Translations under genes and position numbers: made by a program
The notes under the pieces: generated by a model
What the model saw: the letters and a program-made list of their open reading frames with translations, nothing else
Told to the model about the DNA's origin: nothing
The model's database searches: none
From: Pseudomonas sp. R4-35-07
GTDB taxonomy: Bacteria > Pseudomonadota > Gammaproteobacteria > Pseudomonadales > Pseudomonadaceae
Assembly (NCBI RefSeq): GCF_003852235.1
Contig: NZ_CP027732.1
Coordinates: 2,232,001 to 2,296,000 of the forward strand
DNA length: 64,000 nt
Direction: 5' to 3'
Shown: in pieces, positions 27,820 through 35,964 of the stretch
How positions within the stretch are numbered: the first letter of the stretch is position 1
Layout of the letters: each line of letters starts with the position of its first letter

Positions 27820-28311
27820 ATGAGTTCGCAGATGTCAGATGATGACGAAGTAGCAGCGGATGTAATGCAAGCCGTTCTGGAGGGCGCAACCCTGCAGGAC
27901 CTGCATGGTATTTCAGAAGGGCAAATGGAGAGCCTCTACGGCTATGCCTATGATTTTTACTGTCAGGGACGATTGGAAGACGCGGAAAAGTTTTTCCGGT
28001 TCCTGTGCATTTATAACTTTAACAATACCGATTACTGGATGGGGCTCGCCGCTGTATACCAAATGCAGAAGCGCTTCGAAAAAGCCTTGGATATGTACAC
28101 GGTAGTGTTTGCACAAAGCAAAGCTGATTACAGCTCGATGCTGCATGCAGGGCAATGTCAACTTTCCTTGAGAAGAGTGGGCAAGGCTCGACGATGTTTT
28201 GAACTGGTCATTGAGCGAGGAACCGCTGAGTTGTGCGCAAAGGCACAGATCTATCTGGACGCGATGCGCCAGGCTGCAGCTACCAGCGCTAACGAGGACG
28301 ATGATGAATAA
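27820..28311 (+). CDS. sicA: Translocator chaperone SctB-type (SicA/IpgC)
   Basis: This 163-aa class II chaperone has three TPR repeats (YGYAYDFYCQGRLEDAEKFF, YWMGLAAVYQMQKRFEKALD, MLHAGQCQLSLRRVGKARRC), typical of SicA/IpgC/LcrH. It keeps the translocators SipB and SipC apart and unfolded before secretion. In SPI-1 systems free SicA also binds InvF as a co-activator. AAAGGAG precedes the ATG. Its end overlaps the sipB start. Confidence 0.94.
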   Translation: MSSQMSDDDEVAADVMQAVLEGATLQDLHGISEGQMESLYGYAYDFYCQGRLEDAEKFFRFLCIYNFNNTDYWMGLAAVYQMQKRFEKALDMYTVVFAQSKADYSSMLHAGQCQLSLRRVGKARRCFELVIERGTAELCAKAQIYLDAMRQAAATSANEDDDE

Positions 28312-30091
28312 TATCAATGCGGTGAGAGATACGCGGGTTTTGGGTGCATACCTGAATCAGGAGCAGCGTGTGGACACCGAGAAAGCAAGTTTCGCCAGTC
28401 CGGACTTTGTCCGGCGGGCGCAAGACTCGGCGCAGCAATTGGCGACTGTGGTCTTGGGCCAGTCCACGGAGCAAGGCCGATTTGATCCGTCTGCACCGAT
28501 GCTGCGTATGCCGGTACAAAATGAAAAAAAAGAAGGCATGAGTTCCCAGGAGCATTTCATGCTCGTGCTCGCGGCTGTCATGGAGCTTGTCGAGGGGGTC
28601 ACCACGGCTACCCTTAAGCGCAATCTGGAAATCCTGCGATCGTTCGCCGCCGCGCACGCAGAAAGTAGCACCAAGCGTTCCGAGGAGTTTCAAGGCGCCG
28701 TGGACGCTGCGTCCGAAGCAATAACGGATGCCGAACAAACTGAAAAAAACCTGAACAGCGCACTCGGCGCTCAGAAAACGGCCCAGGGTGCGCTGGATCA
28801 TGCGCAAGCCGAATTGGATGCAATGGATCCGGATGATCCGCTGTATGCAGCGGCGCAGGCCAAGCGTGATAACGCAGCCAAGCAACTGAGCCAGGCAAGC
28901 GGTCAAGTTAAAGCGGCTACCTCTGCGCACAACGATGCTTTGGTGAAGGCAAATGCCAAGCAGGCTGAAGCTGAAGCACTGAAAGAGCAACTGAAAGGAA
29001 AGCAAAGCCTGACAGGGCCAGACAGTGCCAACGCTGAAAAAACCTTAAATAATACCGGGCTCTTGCTTAAGTTGATGTTGAGCGTTGCGCAAATCATGTC
29101 GGAGGCGATCGAGGCGGACAACCAGGCGCAGTTTGAACTTAACAAATCAATGAGCAAGGCACGCCAAGCCTATCTGGAGAAAAAGTCCGACGAGTACCTG
29201 GAAGAGGTACGCAAGGCCGAAGAAATGCAAAAGGCCATGGGGTGCCTGGGGAAAGTCTTGGGTGGGATCCTTACGGCAATTAGTGTCGTGGGCGCGGTAT
29301 TCACAGGTGGCGCGAGTCTGGCAGTCGCAGCTGTAGGGCTCGCACTCATGGCCGGCGATATGGTGAGCAAGGCACTGTTTGACTTCTCCTTTATGGAGGC
29401 CGCACTCAATCCAATCATGGAGCATGTGTTCAACCCTATCGTTCAAGCGTTGGGCAAAGGTATCACCGAGTTATTAAAAGCTGTGGGTGTGGATTCGGCG
29501 GCAGCCGAGATGATCGGCATGATTACCGGCGCCATTCTCGCTGCGGCAGCAATGGTGGGCGCTGTCGTCCTGGGCGGCGCTGCTGCCGGCAAAGTAGGGG
29601 CGAAGATAGCCCAGAGCAGCATCAAGAAGAGCATTGAGCAAGCCCTTGGCAAATTGATGGATAAGCTGGTACCGGACCTAGTCAAGCAATTCGCGCGTGG
29701 GGCCGGGCGTGGCATGGGCCACGCTGTAAGTAAGGTCGGCACCCAGGCGCGTGAGTTTTTTGGGCTCAAGAGTGATGCGGCTTCAATACAGCGATATTCG
29801 AAAATACTTGATGGTATGAGCACGGGCGTTCAAACCGTAGGCGCGACCTCTACGGCATCAATGAATGTCGTCAAGGGGCACAGTGAAATGAAGGCTGCTG
29901 AAGCCTTGTCTGAAGTTGAGTTGAGTCGCGCGGATATTGAGCAACTTCAACAGATGCTGACTAAATTGATCCAAATGATCCACGAGGCTGTCCAGGACGT
30001 GCAGCGTCAGTTTATGAAAGCGATCGATAATCTGGAAAATCAGTTCGCAGTGGCGCACTCAGTCGTTAATAAAATTAACCGTTCGGTTTAA
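28304..30091 (+). CDS. sipB: Translocator SctE (SipB/IpaB family)
   Basis: This 595-aa protein, close to Salmonella SipB (593), has an Ala/Gln/Lys-rich coiled-coil N-terminal half (about residues 110-270). Two hydrophobic hairpins, around GGILTAISVVGAVFTGGASL and MIGMITGAILAAAAMVGAVV, insert into the host membrane to form the pore. A C-terminal amphipathic helix follows. Adjacent ATGs at 28301 and 28304 both overlap sicA; 28304 has the better spacing from GAGG. This is a hydrophobic translocator that needs SicA. Confidence 0.93.
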   Translation: MNNINAVRDTRVLGAYLNQEQRVDTEKASFASPDFVRRAQDSAQQLATVVLGQSTEQGRFDPSAPMLRMPVQNEKKEGMSSQEHFMLVLAAVMELVEGVTTATLKRNLEILRSFAAAHAESSTKRSEEFQGAVDAASEAITDAEQTEKNLNSALGAQKTAQGALDHAQAELDAMDPDDPLYAAAQAKRDNAAKQLSQASGQVKAATSAHNDALVKANAKQAEAEALKEQLKGKQSLTGPDSANAEKTLNNTGLLLKLMLSVAQIMSEAIEADNQAQFELNKSMSKARQAYLEKKSDEYLEEVRKAEEMQKAMGCLGKVLGGILTAISVVGAVFTGGASLAVAAVGLALMAGDMVSKALFDFSFMEAALNPIMEHVFNPIVQALGKGITELLKAVGVDSAAAEMIGMITGAILAAAAMVGAVVLGGAAAGKVGAKIAQSSIKKSIEQALGKLMDKLVPDLVKQFARGAGRGMGHAVSKVGTQAREFFGLKSDAASIQRYSKILDGMSTGVQTVGATSTASMNVVKGHSEMKAAEALSEVELSRADIEQLQQMLTKLIQMIHEAVQDVQRQFMKAIDNLENQFAVAHSVVNKINRSV

Positions 30092-30103
30092 TGAGGTTTG
30101 TCT

Positions 30104-31315
30104 ATGTCTATTAATATTGGATCCGCCTCTCAAGGGCCCATTGTAAACACCAAAGCGGTTGATGCGAGCCGACATAACGAAAGCCGTCTTGCGATCGCTG
30201 AGACGCTTTCTTCCGATGCAGTAGTCTCTGGTGCACAGGTAACTGTCGAAAATCCGCAAATAGAAAAAATACTGAACTTCATCAAGGAAGCCGGACTCGC
30301 TGAGCTACCCACACTGGCTGAGCAACAAAAGCTCAGGATTGCATTGTATGAGATGGTGCCTGAGGCTTTACGACTGGCCGACAAGCTCGGCCCTAAAACC
30401 GGGAATGTCGGGGAAATCAGCCAGGCAACCGAGGTATCCATCGAGAGCAATTTTGCAGAAGCCGTTCGCGCCGCAACTGAGAAACCGGAAAAAACTGAGG
30501 CGTTCCTTGACCCGCTGACGCTGACGGGGCGACAAGCGCTGCTGTATCAACTGTTATTGTTTGTCGAGTTCGAGGCGAGGGCCGCAAAAGGTAAACAAAA
30601 ATCAGCCTATGCGATCATGTCTTTCGAACAGATGCTGTCAAAGGCAGCGGCCAAAGTTCAAGAAGGTAAACAACTGTTTCATGCCGCCATTGCCAACAGT
30701 GCAACGTCGCTTTCGATGACGGTGGGTGGTGCTGTCGCTTCTGCTAAAGCCATTCATACAGAAAGTGTCACACTGAAAAAGAATAAAATGCCCGCGAATG
30801 ACCTGGGGCTGAAGATTCAAAATAAGAATCTGACCATTGATTCCGGCGGACTTCAAATTAATCCCCAAGATAATCTTAAATCATTAACTCGTCACAAAGG
30901 AGCGGGCACCGAAGAAATGCAACTCGCGCCGAGCGGGCACCAGACGACAACGGAAGAGCGAGCAATCATGAAGCGCGACCTGCTGGATGATCAGGCGCGT
31001 GTTAATGAACTGGAGCAGATGCACCAGCAAGTCATGCTCAAAGCGGAAAAGCTAAAGCTGGTAGCGCAAACGCTGATGAGTAGTGGGCAAGTGCTGGGTA
31101 TGACTATGAACAGCGCACTACAGATTGAAGCCATGGCCCTGCAGGCAGATCAGATGATTAAAGAAGCGGCCAGTTCGGTGATGAGCTCGCTGTCGCAGTC
31201 GTCTGGTACGGAAGAAGGCTATAGCCGCGATCTGATCAAGAAATTACTTGAACTTTATGACAGTTATCGTAAAGCAGATGTGGCGGCTTTGAATCATATT
31301 GCTAGCAAAATCTAA
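30104..31315 (+). CDS. sipC: Translocator (SipC/IpaC family)
   Basis: This 403-aa protein (Salmonella SipC is 409) has a central mildly hydrophobic segment near residues 195-215 (AIANSATSLSMTVGGAVASA) and a helical C-terminus rich in Gln, Met and Lys (MTMNSALQIEAMALQADQMI). In Salmonella, SipC joins SipB in the translocon and its C-terminus nucleates actin. Whether this one does is unknown. GAGG lies before the ATG at 30104; it is 12 bp after sipB. Confidence 0.88.
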   Translation: MSINIGSASQGPIVNTKAVDASRHNESRLAIAETLSSDAVVSGAQVTVENPQIEKILNFIKEAGLAELPTLAEQQKLRIALYEMVPEALRLADKLGPKTGNVGEISQATEVSIESNFAEAVRAATEKPEKTEAFLDPLTLTGRQALLYQLLLFVEFEARAAKGKQKSAYAIMSFEQMLSKAAAKVQEGKQLFHAAIANSATSLSMTVGGAVASAKAIHTESVTLKKNKMPANDLGLKIQNKNLTIDSGGLQINPQDNLKSLTRHKGAGTEEMQLAPSGHQTTTEERAIMKRDLLDDQARVNELEQMHQQVMLKAEKLKLVAQTLMSSGQVLGMTMNSALQIEAMALQADQMIKEAASSVMSSLSQSSGTEEGYSRDLIKKLLELYDSYRKADVAALNHIASKI

Positions 31316-31359
31316 ATTTAATTTCGCTATCGGCCGGTATGGTCAAAATTAGGATACGT

Positions 31360-32418
31360 ATGTTTGGTATAGCCGTTGTTACGGGGGCTTCGATACGCCC
31401 TTCGAGTGTGTATGGGTTAAGTGAGTCAGGTTCAGTGCGAGAGGATACGGTCAGCGCCAAATTAACGACGGGTGTGGAAAAAGACCGGACTGAGAAGAAT
31501 CGACACGACCTTCTGCGCAGTGTTCAGCTATGGTCGAATAGCGTCGAAGCACTTCAGCTCAAACTTAGAATGGTCGATATCAATAAGGGCGATGGTTCTC
31601 GAAAGCTAAGGGAATTGCTGGAGGAGGCGCTTGTGTCTAAAACCAGCGCGTTGTTAGACGTAAAGAAGGCGTTGTTTTCTGGTGCTTTTGATTTGGTGAG
31701 GCTTGAGGGGTGTCTAAGGCCAATAAATACAGCGTTGCAGTTAAATTCTACGGTACCGCCAGATATGAGGCGGAGCGGGGAGGTTGAGAAAAGTTTAGAA
31801 GATAAAATTGTAGAACTCATTGAGCAGTTAGATAAAGAATATCAAGCGTCTTATTTTTTTGTTGTTGAGCAATATGCCGCCTTGTATTCCGATTTTAATA
31901 AGAATATCACTGCGGAAATGTCTGGTTGGATCGATGCTGATGACAAAACAGTTTATGTCTGGGTTGGTGAGATTGAGGCAGCATTGGAGGACATACTCGC
32001 TAAGTACAAGCGCCATCCTACAGGTGTTTTGTATCCGCCTCAGGAAGATGGTCATGTGAGTGTGGTAAGCCGCGAAGAAGCGGAGAAATGGGTCCAAGAA
32101 CTTGGCTCCGGTGTTATCGTTGAGAATGACGATGGGGGCTGCATCATAATGATGGATTTAAGCCCTATACAAAAAATGATAGACACGTTGCCAGATGATA
32201 CCGCAGGAAGTGACTACGCCTTTTTGGATCACGCGAAGTATTCAGCTTGGCAAACAGGTTTTGGTAGCCAAGAGGAAGAGCTAAAAAACACGCTTCAACA
32301 GTTCACAAACAAACTGGACTCTGCAGCAAGCTTGGTGAGAAGCTTTATTCAAACGTTGTCATCAAGCATTAGCGCAATTGAGCAGACCAATAATCAGATT
32401 ATGAATAATTTGAAGTAG
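31360..32418 (+). CDS. sipD: Needle-tip protein (SipD/IpaD family)
   Basis: This 352-aa hydrophilic tip protein (SipD is 343) shows the family fold pattern: an N-terminal helical region (TEKNRHDLLRSVQLWSNSVE) and a central alpha/beta part (EMSGWIDADDKTVYVWVGEI). The long C-terminal coiled-coil helix ends LSSSISAIEQTNNQIMNNLK. It caps the PrgI needle and controls translocon assembly. The ATG at 31360 has AGGA five bases upstream; an ATG at 31339 would add seven residues and lacks a ribosome site. Confidence 0.9.
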   Translation: MFGIAVVTGASIRPSSVYGLSESGSVREDTVSAKLTTGVEKDRTEKNRHDLLRSVQLWSNSVEALQLKLRMVDINKGDGSRKLRELLEEALVSKTSALLDVKKALFSGAFDLVRLEGCLRPINTALQLNSTVPPDMRRSGEVEKSLEDKIVELIEQLDKEYQASYFFVVEQYAALYSDFNKNITAEMSGWIDADDKTVYVWVGEIEAALEDILAKYKRHPTGVLYPPQEDGHVSVVSREEAEKWVQELGSGVIVENDDGGCIIMMDLSPIQKMIDTLPDDTAGSDYAFLDHAKYSAWQTGFGSQEEELKNTLQQFTNKLDSAASLVRSFIQTLSSSISAIEQTNNQIMNNLK

Positions 32419-32427
32419 GCAGCTGAT

Positions 32428-34119
32428 ATGAGATCAACTTCTCCTTCAAATATTGCCATACCGTTTCGCAGGGCTAATTCTCTTATCCGAAATCATTTGG
32501 ATGGAAAGGTGGTTAAAGGAGGTAATGCAGACAAGCAAGTACAATTTTTATCAAGGGCTGACACTGCGGCGCGTCAACATTATTTAAGAAATGCAGTGGG
32601 TGCTGGATCATTGGACTCATTACTTGGAAAGCACAATAGTTTGAAGGGTGCTTTGGATGAGTTGGCATCGAACTATAGGGAAGCACATTTTTCCTCCAGA
32701 GCCAATAGTTGTTACCAAGAACTTAGCGCTTCGCAATTGCGTGAAATTAATGATTTGCAGCGGGTGGTAATTGTGAGTGCTGCCAATATGCCATCGATCG
32801 CCGTGACGTTGTTTGGCGAGCTTAATACCTTTTTGGAGGATAATGCAGGTAAACTAAAAGAAGGAATTTCGCTTATCGCGTCTGACTCAAAGTCTGCCTC
32901 GCTGGTTAAAAGTTTTGACGCTTTAAAACAGTCTGTGGCGAAGCAGGTACGTTATGAAGAAGCCTACGGGTTTTATGCTGATGTTAACAAAAATTTTGGT
33001 AAGCCTGCTATCTCCGCATATTTGAAAAATAGGGAGGTTTCCATTCCTACTGGTTCCGTATTGCCTGAAGGTAAAATCATGAGCCAGTCGGCCGCTGAGA
33101 CGATGGCTGATCTGAGAAGAACGAATACAGAGGGTAAAACAGGCGGTGTGCTGGATTTCGTTTCACTTTCTGAGGTGGTAAAGTTCGTAATGACCGAAGT
33201 GGATCTTCGCCGTCCACTGATTGAGAAATCGCCGAAAGAGCTGGTGGGCGACGGTGGCTCTGGGACCGATCGCTCGACCTCCGCGCCCGAAAGAAGAGGC
33301 CGAAATGCGCCAGGCACACCAGGAATCACGAACTCAAATGTGCAGAACATTAATATTAGCGCAGATTTATTGAGAGCTCTGGCAGGCGCGGCAAATAGCC
33401 ATGAGCCAACTGCCATAAATAAAAAAACTTCAGAGCAGAGCGTGCCTGATGAATCAATACCTGCTGGAACTGATGCGCTAGACATGCCGCAGGACGTTAA
33501 CGATAAGTCGAATGTTGCAGAGCTGAATTCGCTACCGCCGCCGCCGCCGCCGTCACAGTCGCCGTTGAATCGTCAAAGTTCAGTTAGTGCGCTGATTAAA
33601 AAGTTTGACGGAGATCGAAATGATACCCTTGATCGGGAGACTCTCAACAGCCCTGAACACGATAAAAAAAATGATGATGTTGAACTCCGACATAAACTCA
33701 ATCCAAACTCGCCAGCGAGTGTATTGAGTTTTGGAAATGTAACATACGTACCTTGGACTGATCGGGACTTTAGTAAACGCGGCAGCATTATGCTCGATGC
33801 GCGCGAGAGCCTGGCTGCAATACTCAAGGCTGTGAGTTACTCTTTGCAGGTTTCTAGTGCTGACACGAAGAATCAACGGCATGCTGTTAACCTGCTTAAG
33901 CGAGATTTGAGTAATTTTGACGATACCCAAAGTCTTTCCAGTGCCAGTTTTGAGACGTTAAGTCAAATGCTGAACAGCGGCCGCATGAATAAATTTGCAT
34001 TGGATCTGAAAAGTGGATTGAAGTCATTTGAAAATAACAATATTAAAATGCGACGTAACTATGAAAACGTGAGGCAAACAATGGAAAAACTGCAAGCATT
34101 ATTCGCGTTCATTGAGTGA
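32428..34119 (+). CDS. SipA-like effector with proline-rich segment
   Basis: This 563-aa protein sits exactly where sipA lies in SPI-1 (after sipD, before iacP). Weak but ordered similarity to Salmonella SipA (685 aa) is visible. Near the N-terminus SLDSLLGKHNSLKGALDELA parallels the SLDALF...EALKEVF region. In the middle there is a NVQNINISADL-type stretch. In the C-terminus IMLDARESLAAILKAV parallels the DARETFLGVIRKAL region of the actin-binding domain. Residues 370-375 are six prolines encoded by six CCG repeats (33535-33552), not a known SipA feature. InvB is the likely chaperone. Identity as an effector is likely; actin binding is inferred. Confidence 0.72.
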   Translation: MRSTSPSNIAIPFRRANSLIRNHLDGKVVKGGNADKQVQFLSRADTAARQHYLRNAVGAGSLDSLLGKHNSLKGALDELASNYREAHFSSRANSCYQELSASQLREINDLQRVVIVSAANMPSIAVTLFGELNTFLEDNAGKLKEGISLIASDSKSASLVKSFDALKQSVAKQVRYEEAYGFYADVNKNFGKPAISAYLKNREVSIPTGSVLPEGKIMSQSAAETMADLRRTNTEGKTGGVLDFVSLSEVVKFVMTEVDLRRPLIEKSPKELVGDGGSGTDRSTSAPERRGRNAPGTPGITNSNVQNINISADLLRALAGAANSHEPTAINKKTSEQSVPDESIPAGTDALDMPQDVNDKSNVAELNSLPPPPPPSQSPLNRQSSVSALIKKFDGDRNDTLDRETLNSPEHDKKNDDVELRHKLNPNSPASVLSFGNVTYVPWTDRDFSKRGSIMLDARESLAAILKAVSYSLQVSSADTKNQRHAVNLLKRDLSNFDDTQSLSSASFETLSQMLNSGRMNKFALDLKSGLKSFENNNIKMRRNYENVRQTMEKLQALFAFIE

Positions 34120-34169
34120 TCAACTTCACGGCTTGTTCAAGCGCAGTAATATGAGGTGGAGGGCGTGGG

Positions 34170-34430
34170 GTGAATGAAATTGATCCAGAATTTAGTATGC
34201 TACGAGCACTATTAGCCTATCACTTCAGGCTTGCTCAAGAAAAGATAACTAGCAAGACACTAATTATTGAGCAGCTTATGGCGGATTCGTTAGACTTGAT
34301 TGATATAGGCTTGCAGTTGAATGAGGTATTTAATATTGATTTGAATGTGTCGCTGGTAGCGACTAGTCATAGCGTGGAGGATATGTATTTGCACGTTAGA
34401 ACAGCGCTCGCGCTGAACGAAAATACGTAA
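34170..34430 (+). CDS. iacP: Acyl carrier protein of the T3SS locus (IacP)
   Basis: This 86-aa acyl carrier protein has the phosphopantetheine attachment motif ADSLDLIDI with Ser40. It starts at a GTG (34170); the nearby ATG at 34174 is out of frame. In Salmonella, IacP follows sipA and affects secretion or lipid modification of translocators. The same order here supports the name. It is the last gene of the first T3SS block; the hilA-like promoter follows. Confidence 0.88.
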   Translation: MNEIDPEFSMLRALLAYHFRLAQEKITSKTLIIEQLMADSLDLIDIGLQLNEVFNIDLNVSLVATSHSVEDMYLHVRTALALNENT

Positions 34431-34524
34431 AGTAATGCCGTAAAGCGTCCTAAAAAAATAAAAAATCCAATTATGCAACTTAAGCATCAATCATTCTATG
34501 AGCCTGTGCGCTACTAGCGCGTCA

Positions 34525-34594
34525 GAAATTTCTTGTGTCGTGCTGGATGTTTCCGGCGCTATTGTGGTCGTTTCTTATCCACCCGGCGCCTTTC
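34525..34594 (+). promoter_or_regulatory. Four-box TTTC array upstream of the hilA-like gene
   Basis: TTTC boxes begin at 34529, 34550, 34571 and 34591, with steps of 21, 21 and 20 bp. The first is inside GAAATTTC (34525-34532). Aligned with the invF array, the spacer positions also match at many bases. A possible -10 element, TATAGC, lies at 34605-34610, with the hilA-like start at 34667. This is the probable promoter of the hilA-like/iagB/prg/org block. Confidence 0.58.
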
Positions 34595-34666
34595 TTGCCT
34601 CTAGTATAGCTCCATCGATTTTGGGTAGTCGTTTTGGCGGCGCATTATACTGGCGAGGTTAGAAAA

Positions 34667-35278
34667 GTGACTGACATAGTTAATCCTTCTTTTACTGAAG
34701 ATGTGGCATTTGGAAAGTGGGTTTGGAGAAAAAACAGAGGTCTTTGGTTAGGCAGTGAGTGTGTGCATTTGCCTCCTAAAGAATCCAGGCTCCTTGAACT
34801 ATTGCTTGCCTCTGAGGGGCGGGAGCTGAGCAAGGATAGGTTGCTGGATAGTATCTGGCCACATCAGGCGGTGGGGGAGGAGTCTCTTAGCCGTTGTATT
34901 TATATCTTGCGCAAAATACTGCGCTCTTCAGATAGCAAAAGTTATATCGCAACCATCTATGGCAAAGGCTATCGGTTTGTTCGGCCTGTTATATCCATAC
35001 CTGAAACCACGCACTCGATCGCGATTGCGCACTCTGTGAAGTTAACCCCGAATGGTGCCAGTAGTGGTCGTTCAGATTCCGCTCACGCGCCGTCTAGTGT
35101 CACCGCACTTATCTGCGACACTCAAATGCTGGATGAGCTGGGTGGATTGCAGAACGGTCGACGTATGTGTTTAGAGCTGGTCAACCAATGCGGCACCTTG
35201 ACACTGCGCCGATTGAATCCCTCCGCTCCAGAGCCTATTGAACGGTTCACTTCTGGGGCGAGTCGGAGTGCTGCCTAA
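34667..35278 (+). CDS. HilA-like regulator without the TPR domain
   Basis: This 203-aa protein has an OmpR/ToxR-type winged-helix DNA-binding domain in residues about 10-105. The stretch EESLSRCIYILRKIL followed by YIATIYGKGYRFVRPV closely matches HilA. Salmonella HilA has 553 residues with a long C-terminal TPR/regulatory region. Here only about 90 residues follow, with no TPR pattern, so this is a naturally short form. The GTG at 34667 has GAGG eight bases upstream; a TTG at 34634 is possible. It likely activates the invF and prgH blocks, as HilA does, and lies first in the iagB-prg-org operon. Confidence 0.82.
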   Translation: MTDIVNPSFTEDVAFGKWVWRKNRGLWLGSECVHLPPKESRLLELLLASEGRELSKDRLLDSIWPHQAVGEESLSRCIYILRKILRSSDSKSYIATIYGKGYRFVRPVISIPETTHSIAIAHSVKLTPNGASSGRSDSAHAPSSVTALICDTQMLDELGGLQNGRRMCLELVNQCGTLTLRRLNPSAPEPIERFTSGASRSAA

Positions 35279-35426
35279 GCATGAGAATATATAAAAAAGT
35301 TGAACTTGCAGTCCATTCGAGCGCCGCACCATTGTCCGGTGGATCCAGGTTTTTTGAAGAGTGTCCTGTTTGTCTTGTCAGCCAAAGACGCCTGCGAGAG
35401 TCGGCCAGGTTCGCGGGGAGGCTGCT

Positions 35427-35882
35427 TTGACCCGATATCTCTTGGTCGGCCTGCTACTGTTGACAAGGCCTTCTTGGGCGGATGCTTTCTGCTGGGAACA
35501 GGTGGGAGCGTCCTACGATATTGAACCAGAGCTTCTTTTTGCTATAGCACAAGTCGAGTCTTCGCTGCGAACAGATGCGCTGAATCATAACCATGATGGT
35601 TCGCGGGATATTGGTTTAATGCAAATCAATAGTCGCCATCTACCGTGGCTCAGTGAGATGGGTATCGACGAAGGCCGACTATTAAATGACCCCTGCTTGA
35701 GCATCGCTGTGGGTGCCTCAATACTGAAAGAGTTTATTGGGCGCTTTGGCTATAGCTGGGAAGCTGTCGGCGCTTACAACGCTGGAGGTTCTGCTTCTAG
35801 GGCAACGTCACGGCAGCGTTATGCCAAGCGTGTCCAGGAGCGTTATCACATGATGCGCAGTGATTTGAATCTTGATGGATAA
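35427..35882 (+). CDS. iagB: Lytic transglycosylase (IagB)
   Basis: This 151-aa SLT-type muramidase opens the peptidoglycan for the needle complex. A signal peptide (MTRYLLVGLLLLTRPSWADA) is followed by FAIAQVESSLRTDALNHN with catalytic Glu44. Family motifs DIGLMQINSRHLPWL and AVGAYNAG follow. I chose the TTG at 35427 because GGGAGG lies just upstream and the signal peptide starts there. Position directly after the hilA-like gene is the same as in Salmonella. Confidence 0.92.
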   Translation: MTRYLLVGLLLLTRPSWADAFCWEQVGASYDIEPELLFAIAQVESSLRTDALNHNHDGSRDIGLMQINSRHLPWLSEMGIDEGRLLNDPCLSIAVGASILKEFIGRFGYSWEAVGAYNAGGSASRATSRQRYAKRVQERYHMMRSDLNLDG

Positions 35883-35964
35883 TACTTCTATCCATCAAGA
35901 TTTAATATCGAGTTGGCATTAATCTATGTCCATATCGCGCGATGTAAAACGGTGGAAGGGCAAT

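Noticed and set aside
32428..34119. WH2 actin-binding motif next to the polyproline tract
   Set aside because: The segment VSALIKKFDGDRND has some WH2-like spacing but lacks the LKKV core, so the motif is not claimed.
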